Source: an uncultured Bacteroidales bacterium
Lineage (GTDB): Bacteria; Bacteroidota; Bacteroidia; Bacteroidales; FEN-979
Length of the DNA stretch: 64,000 nucleotides
NCBI GenBank assembly: GCA_903903985.1
Contig: CAIVAT010000190.1
Location: 48,405 to 112,404 of the forward strand
Reading direction: 5' to 3'
Shown: positions 8,135 to 18,248 of the stretch, piece after piece
Position numbering within the stretch: position 1 is the first letter of the stretch
How the letters are laid out: every line of letters begins with the position of its first letter
Program-made: the position numbers and the translations under genes
Notes under the pieces: generated by a model
What the model saw: the letters and a program-made list of their open reading frames with translations, nothing else
Told to the model about the DNA's origin: nothing
The model's database searches: none

Positions 8135-11100
8135 GTGAAGAAACACAATTTATACACTCTCATATTACTGGCCGTCCTGGTTACCATTCGTACCCCGGGT
8201 TTTTCCCGGGAAAGGATGGGTTTTCCAGGCCCGGAGTCGGTTTTGCTTTTCTACCCCGACAGCCTGAACAGGGGTGACACTACCCTTCGTTATCCTTTCA
8301 GCGATGAAACAGTCCTGCCCGGGTCGGGAAAGGAAAATCCGATTTACCTAAAGAATCCTTCGAACATAAAAACAACGGTAGAATACGACCCGCTGACACA
8401 CCAGTATTACTATTCCTATAAAGTCGGGTCCACCGTTTACCGGATCCCTACCACGCTGTCGTTCGATGAGTTTCAGAACCAGGATATGCAATCCATGATC
8501 AGCAAATACTGGAATGAGCGTTCGGAAGCCGCAGCCATGGACAATGCAAAGGGGATCATTCCTAAAATTCATATCCCCGGAAAGGTATTTGAAACTATTT
8601 TCGGAAATAATACCGTGGATATCCGCCCCCAGGGATCAGCGGAAATCGACTTCGGTATTGTTTCGAACCGCCGCGATGACCCGATGCTCAGCACCAGCCA
8701 GCGCCGGCAGACCAATTTCGATTTCCAGGAGAAGATCCAGATGAATGTGGTCGCCAAAATCGGTGATAAGATCGAATTTAAAATCAACTACAACACCGAA
8801 GCCACTTTTGATTTTGAGAACAAACTGAAATTGAAATACGAGGGCAAGGAAGACGACATCATCCAGCTCATTGAGGCCGGGGATGTAAACATGCCGCTCA
8901 GTACAAACCTGATCAGGGGAACCGAGAGTTTGTTTGGTATCAAAACCAAACTGAGGTTCGGACGGGTTACCGTAACAGCCCTATACTCCCAACAGAAAAG
9001 CGAGACTAAAAACATCGTGGTGCAGGGAAACTCCCAAACCCAGAAGTTCACCATCCGTGCCGACGATTATGAAGAGAACAAACATTTTTTCCTGGGGCAA
9101 AATTTCAGGAATACATACCGGGATGGAACGAAATCGTTACCAGTCGTCACCTCCAATGTGAACATCCTTAAAATTGAAGTCTGGGTGACCAATGTTGGCG
9201 CTGCAGTGACAGAAAACCGCAATATTGTGGCCTTCATGGATCTTGGCGAGTACCAGCCATACAATACCCGCCTGTTCACAGGCAACCCCAATGGTAAATA
9301 TCCATCCAACAATTCGAACAACCTCTTCCAGGTGCTTATGCCAACGGCGGCTGATTCAGCCAAGGTACGCAACATCAATTCGGTTAGCAGCTACCTTGTT
9401 GGAGCCCCCTTTTACATGGTTCCGGGAGTTGAAGCCGTAAAAGTTGAAAGTGCCCGTAAATTGTTGCCATCGGAATTTTCCTTCAATCCGAAACTTGGTT
9501 TCATCTCGCTCAACACCGCATTAAATTCAGACCAAACCCTGGCTGTCGCCTACCAGTACCAGGTAGTTGGCGACCCTGAGGTTCATCAGGTAGGGGAGTT
9601 TTCCGACCAGGGGATTGTTTCTCCAAACAGCCTGGTTGTTAAGCTGCTGAAGAGCACATCATTGAATACGAAAGTTCCTACATGGAACCTGATGATGAAA
9701 AACGTGTATGCCCTGGGTGCTTATCAACTTCAACCCAACGATTTTACCATCAATATTTTATATTCGGGCAATGCAAACGGGGTCCCCACTGCATACATTA
9801 CCGAAGGCCGCATCAAGGGCATCCCGCTGTTGCGCGTATTGAACCTCGACAACCTCAACCAGCAATTCAACCCCCCGGGTGACGGGATGTTTGACTTCAT
9901 CGATCAGGCAGCAACCCAGGGAGGTACGATCCAGTCATCGAACGGCAGGGTTTTCTTTACGGTGCTTGAACCTTTCGGCAAGGATCTTCGGGATTCTATT
10001 TATGATCCTGCAAATCCGAAAGCTTCGATGGAACTTGCTGATAAATACTGCTTCGATTCGTTGTACACGATGACAAAATCAATGGCAAGACAATATCCTG
10101 ACAAAAATAAATTTGTCCTGGATGGCTTTTATAAATCTACTGCCGGGTCTGAGATTTCCCTGAATGCCCTGAATGTTCCTCCCGGTTCGGTAAAAGTGAC
10201 CGCTGGAGGGATCCTCCTGCAGGAAAACGTTCATTATACCGTAGATTATACACTGGGCCGGGTACGCATCATCAATGAAGGAATTCTTGCTTCCGGAACT
10301 CCCATCAATATCTCACTCGAAAGCAATGAGATGTTCAACGTGCAAACCAAGCGGCTGATGGGCGCGCACATTGATTATAAAGTGAACAAGGATTTCATTA
10401 TCGGGGCCACCGTTCTGAACCTGAACGAACAGCCATTGACGCAAAAGGTTAACTATGGGGATGAACCCATGTCGAATACGATCTGGGGGATGAACCTTTC
10501 CTATCGTACCCAGTCAAGACTGATCACCCGGTTTGTGGATGCTTTGCCGCTGATCACCACCAAAGCCCCATCCTCCATCGCAGTGGATGTTGAATTTGCC
10601 CAGTTCATCCCTGGCCATTCCAAAGCCATCGGAAAAGCCGGAACGACCTATATTGATGATTTTGAGGGCGCTAAATCCACCATCGACCTTAAAAACATCG
10701 GAACGTGGTTTATGGCAAGTACACCGCAGGGACAGACCACTTCCCGCATGTTCCCCGAAGCGGCGCAAGGACCCCCTTCACTTTCGTATGGTTTCAACCG
10801 GGCCAGCCTTGGATGGTACATTATCGATCCATTGTTTTACAATAAAAACAACAGCTTGCTGCCTCCGAATGTTTCCAATGAGGATTTGTCAAACCAATAT
10901 GTGCGCCAGGTATGGGAAACGGAGATCTTCCCGAACAAACAGCCGTTGAATGGCGTTCCGGTGAACATGGCCGTGCTCAACCTGGCATATTATCCATCGG
11001 AACGGGGGCCATACAATTATGACGTAACCCCTTCGGCCGTCTCCAGAGGATTGAATGCTGACGGATCATTGGCTGCGCCCGAAACCCGCTGGGGCGGTGT

Positions 11101-14100
11101 GATGCGCAAGGTGGAAACAACTGATTTCGATGCCACGAACATCCAGTATATCGAATTCTGGATGATGGACCCGTTCATTTATGACAGCCTGAACAGCGGA
11201 CAATTGTACTTTAACCTTGGTGATGTATCTGAAGATATCCTCCGGGACAGCCGCAAAAGTTTTGAAAACGGGTTGCCAACTTCATCATTTGTCAAAGATG
11301 TTGATACGACAATATGGGGCCGTGTTCCGCGGATGCAGGCATTGGTTGATGCATTTGACAACAACGCAGCCTCCCGGCCTTTTCAGGATGTGGGATATGA
11401 CGGATTATCAGATACGGATGAATTATCATTTTTTGACACAAGCTATGTTTCCAGGGTCCGGAATACATTTGGTGCAGCCTCTGTCGCCTATAAAAATGCT
11501 TCCACCGACCCTTCCGCTGATGATTTTCATTATTTCAGGGGCACCGACTACGACAACAATCCAGCATTCAGGAGTGTGCTGAACCGGTACAAGAAATACA
11601 ACGGGCCTGATGGAAACAGTCCGACAACAGAGCAGTCGCCGGAAAGATATCCGACCATTGCCACTACCCTTCCCAACATGGAAGACATCAACAGGGACAA
11701 CACCCTGAGTGAAGCCGAACGATATTACCAGTATGTCGTACAGTTGAGGTATGATCAGATGAAACCAGGGATGAACTACATCACCAATGTGTATCATGCA
11801 ACCGATATTCCCCTGGCTGATGGTACCCGCGGGAATGTCAACTGGTACCAGTTTAAAATCCCTATCCGGACGCCAGATCAAACCATTGGAACCATCAACG
11901 ATTTCACCTCCATCCGTTTCATGCGCATGTTTTTTAAAAACTTCCAGCGGCCGGTTGTCTGCCGTTTCGCTACCTTGGAACTGACACGGGGTGAATGGCG
12001 AAAATACAATTACAGCTTGCTTTCTCCCGGTGAATATATTCCGGAAGCAACTCAGAACCAGACACAGTTTGACATTGCTACCGTAAGCCTCGAGGAAAAT
12101 GGAGGCAAGCAACCCATCCCGTATGTCATGCCCCCGGGTATCCAACGGGAAACCAACTGGGGTTCAACCAACATGCAGCAACTCAATGAACAATCGATGT
12201 CGTTCAAGGTGTGCAACCTGGTGGACGGGGATGCCCGTGCAGCCTATAAAACCTGCGAATTTGACTTCCGGCAGTTCAAACGGTTGAACATGTACGTTCA
12301 TGCAGAACAGGCGATTCAATCCCAAAACCTGAAGACAGGCGACCTGACCATCATCATGCGCATTGGTTCTGATTTCACCGAAAATTATTATGAGTATGAA
12401 ATCCCTTTGAGTTTTACGCCCTGGGGTACGCTTGGAAGCAATCCTGATGCAATCTGGCCTGAAAGCAACGCTTTTGACATTGATCTTGAACGGCTGGTAC
12501 AGGTGAAATACGACCGTTTGGTAGCCATGCGAAACCAGGGACTTGATCTCACATCCTCAACTCCCTATTCGGAATTTGACGGGAAAAATAAAATCACAGT
12601 AGTGGGGTCCCCTACAATCAGTGATGTGCGGACCATCATGATCGGGGTACGGAATCCCAAAAAGAGCACCCAGGGCTCTGATGATGACGGCCAGGCAAAA
12701 TGTGCGGAAATATGGGTGGATGAACTCCGGCTGACCGATTTTAATAAAAACGGAGGATTTGCCGCAACAGCCAGGGTTGCCGCTGAACTTGCCGACCTCG
12801 GCAGGGTTCAGCTGACCGGGACCTACAGCAGTTCAGGATTCGGCACCCTGGAGCAAAAGCAAACCCAGCGTCCCATGGAGTCGGTATTGACCTTTGGGTT
12901 CGACACCGACATTGAATTAGGTAAATTTTTCCCTGCCAAAACCGGCATACGCATCCCCATGCATTTCGACTATTCCATGATGCAGATCAGTCCGAAATAT
13001 GACCCGCTGAATCCGGACCTTTACCTCAAAGATGTCATCAATGCTTTCAGTTCAAAGCAACAGAAAGATTCCATCCGGAACATCACGCAGGGTTATTCTC
13101 AAACCAAGAATTTCAACCTGATGAATGTCAGGAAAGACCGTATTGGTACTAAAAAACCAAAGATTTACGATATCGAGAACTTCAACGCAAGCTATTCCTA
13201 CTCTGAAACGTTTCACAGGGATGTCGATGTCGCCTACGATCTCAAAAAAAAGTATTCCGGAGGAATCGGATATACTTATACTGCCCAGCCAAAGAATATA
13301 CAGCCATTCCAACGGGTAAAGGCCCTGAACAAAACCAAGGCATTCGCGCTGATTAAGGATTTTAATTTCTATTACCTTCCAAAATCGTTCACTTTCCGCA
13401 CCGATATGAACCGCGAATTCAACGAACGGCAATTCAGGAATAAAAGCCAGGCCATCGTTCCCATGGAGACTTTCTATATCAAGAGGTGGGATTGGAACCG
13501 TACGTTCGACCTGAAATACGATTTTGCGAAATCGCTCAGGATAACTTTAATTGCCAACACCCAGGCTTTTGTAAACGAACCTCCCGGACAAATTGACCGA
13601 TCCAACCGCGATCAGGTTTGGAGCGAGATTTTCTCCCTGGGAACAAAAAATAATTACAACCAGGCTGTTAATGTTTCCTGGGATGTTCCGATCGGGAAGA
13701 TCCCGATGCTTGATTTTATAACCCTTCAAACGGGTTACACCGCGCTCTACCGTTGGACCGCTTCTCCGGTTTCCATCCAGTCAAAATATGGAAATACCAT
13801 TGAAAACGGGAATACAATGACCCTGAACGGCGGGTTGAACATGGTGACCTTATACAACAGAATTCCTTATCTGAAAAAGATCAATCAGAATACCGCCAGC
13901 ACACGTGGCAGCAAACCGGAACCTCCGAAACCAAAAAATCCGGCGCAGGATAGCCTGAAACTTAAACCCAACCGCCCCAATATAGGCAAGATCATCCTTG
14001 ATGGAACACTCCGGTTCCTCATGGGGATCCGCACCGCAAAACTTACATACACACAAGGGAATGGAACGGTATTGCCCGGGTTCAAACCAAAGCCTGTCGC

Positions 14101-15367
14101 CCTTGGAAACGACTGGAGCATGAATGCCCCCGGGCTCGGTTTTGTATTTGGCGGACAGGGTGATATCCGCTCGACTGCAACTGCAAACAATTGGATCACA
14201 GCCGATACCAATTTAAACAACCCATACCTGAAAAAGTTTAACGAAAATCTGAACGCCACCGTCAGTATTGAGCCTGTCAGGGATTTGCGCATTGAGGTGG
14301 TTGCAAATAAACAATATTCGAAATCTCACCAGGAATATTATAAGGCAAATTCTTCCGGCGAATTCAGGTCCTATTCACCCCTCGACCAGGGAAGTTTTAC
14401 CATGTCATATATCATGATCGGCACTTCCTTTGTCAGCGAAAACAGTGACGGCCAATCGCCAACTTTTGAAAAAATGAAGCAATACAGGATCCAGATCGCA
14501 CAGAGATATGCTGAATTGAATCCAAATTCAAAAACAATCAACGACTCTACCGGATTCCCGCAAGGGTACGGGCCAACCAACCAGGAAGTGCTCACCACTG
14601 CATTCCTTGCTGCATACGGGAAGAAAGACCCTGCTAAAATCAAGCTGACTGCCTTCCCGTCGATTCCTCTTCCCAACTGGCGGCTGACATATGATGGACT
14701 TGCCAAACTCAAGATCTTTAAAACCTGGCTTCGCACCCTGACCCTGACCCACGCATACCTCTCCACATATAGTGTTGGCTCATTCAACTCAAACATCCTT
14801 TACGGCGAGGAAAATGGCATGCCTTCCGTCATGGACAACGCCGGCAATTTTATTCCTGCTGCACAAATTTCCATCGTTTCAATCACCGAGCAATTCAATC
14901 CGCTGATCAAGATTGACATGGGTTTTATCAACAGTTTGCTCGCCAGTGCCGAAATGCGCCGTTCACGCAACATATCGCTCAGTTTTGTAAACAACCAGCT
15001 TACCGAAGTAACCAGCAGTGAGTACATTGTTGGACTGGGTTACCGCTTGAAAGGGATCCGTTTCAACCTGTCGGGCGTTTTGGGAGGAGGTAAGAAAACC
15101 GTTACCAACAGCGACCTGAACCTCAAACTCGATTTCTCCATCCGCCAGAACAAGACCGTATTGCGTCGCGTTGATCAGAACATAAACCAGATTTCTGTAG
15201 GGCAGCAGGTAATGACGCTGAATTTTTCTGCAGATTACAACCTGAGCGCCCGTTTCAATCTCAGGTTTTATTTCGATAAGGTGATCAATTCCCCTTATGT
15301 TTCAAACCAGTATCGTACTTCAAATACCAAGGGAGGAATTGCCCTGCGATTTACCCTTGGCCAATAA
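8135..15367 (+). CDS. sprA: T9SS outer-membrane translocon protein SprA (Sov)
   Basis: About 2410 residues, the expected size for SprA/Sov, the giant beta-barrel that forms the protein-conducting pore of the type IX secretion system. No ATG lies near the N-terminus. A GTG at 8135 (VKKHNLYTLILLAVLVTIRT) gives a normal signal peptide; a TTG at 8117 is an in-frame alternative. Conserved-looking N-terminal text includes YDPLTHQYYYSYKVG and IDIRPQG-like strands, followed by a long series of amphipathic strands. Segments such as YIDDFEGAKSTIDL and the ending YRTSNTKGGIALRFTLGQ fit SprA. It follows ruvA closely and precedes an M16 protease. It would export the sorting-signal proteins encoded at 2953-6198 and 26805-31955. 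Confidence 0.95.
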   Translation: MKKHNLYTLILLAVLVTIRTPGFSRERMGFPGPESVLLFYPDSLNRGDTTLRYPFSDETVLPGSGKENPIYLKNPSNIKTTVEYDPLTHQYYYSYKVGSTVYRIPTTLSFDEFQNQDMQSMISKYWNERSEAAAMDNAKGIIPKIHIPGKVFETIFGNNTVDIRPQGSAEIDFGIVSNRRDDPMLSTSQRRQTNFDFQEKIQMNVVAKIGDKIEFKINYNTEATFDFENKLKLKYEGKEDDIIQLIEAGDVNMPLSTNLIRGTESLFGIKTKLRFGRVTVTALYSQQKSETKNIVVQGNSQTQKFTIRADDYEENKHFFLGQNFRNTYRDGTKSLPVVTSNVNILKIEVWVTNVGAAVTENRNIVAFMDLGEYQPYNTRLFTGNPNGKYPSNNSNNLFQVLMPTAADSAKVRNINSVSSYLVGAPFYMVPGVEAVKVESARKLLPSEFSFNPKLGFISLNTALNSDQTLAVAYQYQVVGDPEVHQVGEFSDQGIVSPNSLVVKLLKSTSLNTKVPTWNLMMKNVYALGAYQLQPNDFTINILYSGNANGVPTAYITEGRIKGIPLLRVLNLDNLNQQFNPPGDGMFDFIDQAATQGGTIQSSNGRVFFTVLEPFGKDLRDSIYDPANPKASMELADKYCFDSLYTMTKSMARQYPDKNKFVLDGFYKSTAGSEISLNALNVPPGSVKVTAGGILLQENVHYTVDYTLGRVRIINEGILASGTPINISLESNEMFNVQTKRLMGAHIDYKVNKDFIIGATVLNLNEQPLTQKVNYGDEPMSNTIWGMNLSYRTQSRLITRFVDALPLITTKAPSSIAVDVEFAQFIPGHSKAIGKAGTTYIDDFEGAKSTIDLKNIGTWFMASTPQGQTTSRMFPEAAQGPPSLSYGFNRASLGWYIIDPLFYNKNNSLLPPNVSNEDLSNQYVRQVWETEIFPNKQPLNGVPVNMAVLNLAYYPSERGPYNYDVTPSAVSRGLNADGSLAAPETRWGGVMRKVETTDFDATNIQYIEFWMMDPFIYDSLNSGQLYFNLGDVSEDILRDSRKSFENGLPTSSFVKDVDTTIWGRVPRMQALVDAFDNNAASRPFQDVGYDGLSDTDELSFFDTSYVSRVRNTFGAASVAYKNASTDPSADDFHYFRGTDYDNNPAFRSVLNRYKKYNGPDGNSPTTEQSPERYPTIATTLPNMEDINRDNTLSEAERYYQYVVQLRYDQMKPGMNYITNVYHATDIPLADGTRGNVNWYQFKIPIRTPDQTIGTINDFTSIRFMRMFFKNFQRPVVCRFATLELTRGEWRKYNYSLLSPGEYIPEATQNQTQFDIATVSLEENGGKQPIPYVMPPGIQRETNWGSTNMQQLNEQSMSFKVCNLVDGDARAAYKTCEFDFRQFKRLNMYVHAEQAIQSQNLKTGDLTIIMRIGSDFTENYYEYEIPLSFTPWGTLGSNPDAIWPESNAFDIDLERLVQVKYDRLVAMRNQGLDLTSSTPYSEFDGKNKITVVGSPTISDVRTIMIGVRNPKKSTQGSDDDGQAKCAEIWVDELRLTDFNKNGGFAATARVAAELADLGRVQLTGTYSSSGFGTLEQKQTQRPMESVLTFGFDTDIELGKFFPAKTGIRIPMHFDYSMMQISPKYDPLNPDLYLKDVINAFSSKQQKDSIRNITQGYSQTKNFNLMNVRKDRIGTKKPKIYDIENFNASYSYSETFHRDVDVAYDLKKKYSGGIGYTYTAQPKNIQPFQRVKALNKTKAFALIKDFNFYYLPKSFTFRTDMNREFNERQFRNKSQAIVPMETFYIKRWDWNRTFDLKYDFAKSLRITLIANTQAFVNEPPGQIDRSNRDQVWSEIFSLGTKNNYNQAVNVSWDVPIGKIPMLDFITLQTGYTALYRWTASPVSIQSKYGNTIENGNTMTLNGGLNMVTLYNRIPYLKKINQNTASTRGSKPEPPKPKNPAQDSLKLKPNRPNIGKIILDGTLRFLMGIRTAKLTYTQGNGTVLPGFKPKPVALGNDWSMNAPGLGFVFGGQGDIRSTATANNWITADTNLNNPYLKKFNENLNATVSIEPVRDLRIEVVANKQYSKSHQEYYKANSSGEFRSYSPLDQGSFTMSYIMIGTSFVSENSDGQSPTFEKMKQYRIQIAQRYAELNPNSKTINDSTGFPQGYGPTNQEVLTTAFLAAYGKKDPAKIKLTAFPSIPLPNWRLTYDGLAKLKIFKTWLRTLTLTHAYLSTYSVGSFNSNILYGEENGMPSVMDNAGNFIPAAQISIVSITEQFNPLIKIDMGFINSLLASAEMRRSRNISLSFVNNQLTEVTSSEYIVGLGYRLKGIRFNLSGVLGGGKKTVTNSDLNLKLDFSIRQNKTVLRRVDQNINQISVGQQVMTLNFSADYNLSARFNLRFYFDKVINSPYVSNQYRTSNTKGGIALRFTLGQ

Positions 15368-15399
15368 TTTAATCCCCACCAAAACCAAAACCCCCTCCC

Positions 15400-18204
15400 A
15401 TGAAAAAATTGATCGTACTGTTTTTTGCAATTATTTTGATGCAACTGCCGGCCAGGAGCCAGCAAAAGTCTGAATTAAACATTGAATTCGAAAAGTATAC
15501 CCTCTCCAACGGTCTTGACGTAATTTTGCACATTGACCGGTCGGATCCGATCGTTGCCCTTGCGATTGAGTTCCACGTGGGATCGAACCGCGAGGTGGAG
15601 GGAAGGACCGGCTTTGCCCACCTGTTTGAACACATGATGTTCCAGCGTTCTGAGAATGTTGGTGAAGACCAGTTCTTTAAAATCGTCCAGAATGCAGGGG
15701 GAACCCTGAACGGCGGGACTGGAAACGATGCCACGACTTATTATGAAGTCGTCCCGAAAAATGCACTGGAAAAAATTCTGTGGATGGAGTCAGACAGGAT
15801 GGGTTATATGATCAATACAGTGACGGAAAAGGCATTCACAAATCAGCAAAATGTAGTACAGAACGAAAAGCGTCAATCCTATGATAATCAGCCTTACGGG
15901 TTTACCAGCTGGGTGATCGCCACAAACCTTTATCCCAAGGGGCATCCATACAGCTGGACTGTAATTGGCGAGATGGATGATCTGAAAAATGCCACTGTCG
16001 AGGATGTTAAGGCTTTTCACGACAAATATTATCTTCCCAACAATGCCACCCTGGTGCTTGCCGGTGATTTTGACGTAAAAACAGCCAAGAAACTCATTGA
16101 AAAATATTTTGGTGAAATCAAACGCGGAAACCCGGTAACCGATCCAAAACCGATCCCGGTCACCCTGGAGAAAACCAAAAAGGTTTATCATGAAGATAAT
16201 TTTGCCAAGGCTTCTCAGATCAGGATGATCTGGCCGACGGTAGAAGCATACCATGATGATTCATATGCACTCGATTATCTGGGCCAGTTGTTGTCGCACG
16301 GGAAAAAGGCCCCCCTTTACAAAGTTCTTGAAAAGGAGAAAAAACTCTCTTCAAGCCAGCGGGCTAATAATGGATCGCAGGAAATAGCCGGAACATTTGT
16401 CATCAGTGCGACCGCCAATGAAGGTATAAGCCTGAACGATATTGAAAAAAGTGTGTTTGAAGCCTTTACCATGTTTGAGAAAGAAGGTTTTACGGATGAA
16501 GATGTAGAACGCATCAAGGCAAGCCAGGAGACCGATTTCTACAACGGGATCAGCAGCATCCTGGGAAAATCGTACCAGCTCGCTGCCTATAATGAAGACA
16601 AAGGCGATCCCGGTTATTACAAGACAGACATTGAAAAATTGAAATCAGTTACCAAGAGTGACATTCTGAGGGTGTATGGAAAATACATCAAGGACAAGCC
16701 CTACCTTGTAACCAGCTTTGTTCCGAAAGGCCAGCTGGCCATGATCGTTGAAGGATCGGAGAAAGCAGCGGTGAAGGAAGAGAGTATAACCGACGCCACC
16801 CAGGTTGAAATAAAAGACAAAGAGGACGAAAAAATCAATAAAACTCCAACCAAGATCGATCGCTCTGTCATGCCGGCCGATGGTCCCGATCCGACCTTGA
16901 ACCTGCCTGTGGTGTGGAACTCCAAACTGTCGGACGGATTGCAGGTATATGGTATTACGCACCAGGAACTTCCGTTGGTTCAGTTCTCGATTGAAATGAA
17001 AGGAGGACATTACCTTGATCCGATTGGAAAACCCGGCATGGCCAACTTTGTGTGTGAATTGATGATGGAAGGTACCAAAAACAAAACGCCGCTGGCATTG
17101 GAAGAAGAAATAGACAAACTCGGCGCCTCCATCTATCTGAATGCGTCAAATAATTCGATCACCCTTACAGCCAATGCATTGACCAGGAACTACGACCAGG
17201 TTCTTGCCCTGGCAACGGAAATTCTTTTGGAGCCACGATGGGATGAAGCGGAATTCGATATGGCAAAAACCCGTTTGCTTAATTCCATCAAACGCCAGAA
17301 GGCCAACCCGGCCACCCTTGCCAGGAATGAGTTCAATGAGCTGATCTATGGCAAAGACCACATTTTTTCCACCGACCGCATGGGAACCGAGGAATCCATT
17401 GCTGCGATTACACTTGATGACCTGAAAGCGTTTTACAAGACGACATTTTCACCATCCGTGGCTTCATTCCTGGTTGCCGGAAGCATCACCAGGGACAAGG
17501 TGGCTGCCTCCCTGCAACCGCTTGCAGCAGCATGGAAGGCAAAAGCGGTTGCCTTCCCGTCCTATGCGTTGCCTGCCCCTTTGCAGCAATCAAAAATTTA
17601 CTTTGTGGATGTCCCGGGGGCCAAGCAATCGGTTATCAACATCGGATGCCTGGGAATGGCCAGAAAGGATAAAGACTATTTCCCTGCCACAGTGATGAAT
17701 TTCAAACTGGGAGGATCGTTCAACGGGAACGTAAATCTGGTATTGCGTGAAGAAAAAGGGTTTACCTATGGAGCCCGCACCGGTTTCTCCGGTGGAATTA
17801 TCGCCGGAAACTTCATGGCCAGTGCAAATGTACGCTCATCGGCGACGGAAGAATCGGTTGAAATTTTCAAAGACCTGATGGCTAAATACGGACCGGAATT
17901 CAAGGCAGAAGACCTCGATTTTACCCGCAACTCCCTCATCAAAGGGTATGCCCGGCAGTTTGAAACACTGGGCGCGAAAATCGGAATGCTCAGCGATATC
18001 AGCATGTATTCATTGCCGGTTGATTATGTGAAAGCAGAACAGTCGATCGTCCAAAACATGACCATTGATCAGCTCAAGGCCCTGGCAAAGAAATACATCG
18101 ACCCGTCGAAGATGTATTATGTCATTGCCGGAGATGCAAAAACACAACTGGAACCGCTTGAAAAAATTGGTTTTGGGAAGCCTGAGCTGGTTGGTAAAAA
18201 ATAA
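15400..18204 (+). CDS. M16 family zinc metalloprotease (pitrilysin/insulinase-like), two-halved
   Basis: 934 residues with signal peptide MKKLIVLFFAIILMQLPARSQ, so periplasmic. The N-terminal half (about 30-460) carries the inverted zinc motif HLFEH at residues 74-78 with a helper glutamate downstream, and is the catalytic M16 half. After an acidic/lysine-rich linker (about 460-490, EIKDKEDEKINKTPTK) a second M16 half (505-930) lacks HxxEH, as is normal for these proteins; it retains the R/Y region (EEKGFTYGARTGFSGG) that helps bind substrate. Such enzymes degrade peptides, possibly including signal peptides. It starts 32 nt after the sprA stop and may share its transcript. Confidence 0.93.
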   Translation: MKKLIVLFFAIILMQLPARSQQKSELNIEFEKYTLSNGLDVILHIDRSDPIVALAIEFHVGSNREVEGRTGFAHLFEHMMFQRSENVGEDQFFKIVQNAGGTLNGGTGNDATTYYEVVPKNALEKILWMESDRMGYMINTVTEKAFTNQQNVVQNEKRQSYDNQPYGFTSWVIATNLYPKGHPYSWTVIGEMDDLKNATVEDVKAFHDKYYLPNNATLVLAGDFDVKTAKKLIEKYFGEIKRGNPVTDPKPIPVTLEKTKKVYHEDNFAKASQIRMIWPTVEAYHDDSYALDYLGQLLSHGKKAPLYKVLEKEKKLSSSQRANNGSQEIAGTFVISATANEGISLNDIEKSVFEAFTMFEKEGFTDEDVERIKASQETDFYNGISSILGKSYQLAAYNEDKGDPGYYKTDIEKLKSVTKSDILRVYGKYIKDKPYLVTSFVPKGQLAMIVEGSEKAAVKEESITDATQVEIKDKEDEKINKTPTKIDRSVMPADGPDPTLNLPVVWNSKLSDGLQVYGITHQELPLVQFSIEMKGGHYLDPIGKPGMANFVCELMMEGTKNKTPLALEEEIDKLGASIYLNASNNSITLTANALTRNYDQVLALATEILLEPRWDEAEFDMAKTRLLNSIKRQKANPATLARNEFNELIYGKDHIFSTDRMGTEESIAAITLDDLKAFYKTTFSPSVASFLVAGSITRDKVAASLQPLAAAWKAKAVAFPSYALPAPLQQSKIYFVDVPGAKQSVINIGCLGMARKDKDYFPATVMNFKLGGSFNGNVNLVLREEKGFTYGARTGFSGGIIAGNFMASANVRSSATEESVEIFKDLMAKYGPEFKAEDLDFTRNSLIKGYARQFETLGAKIGMLSDISMYSLPVDYVKAEQSIVQNMTIDQLKALAKKYIDPSKMYYVIAGDAKTQLEPLEKIGFGKPELVGKK

Positions 18205-18248
18205 CGCTCAAATTTCCTCCTCAACGCAGAATTAAAAGGCTGTATTAT

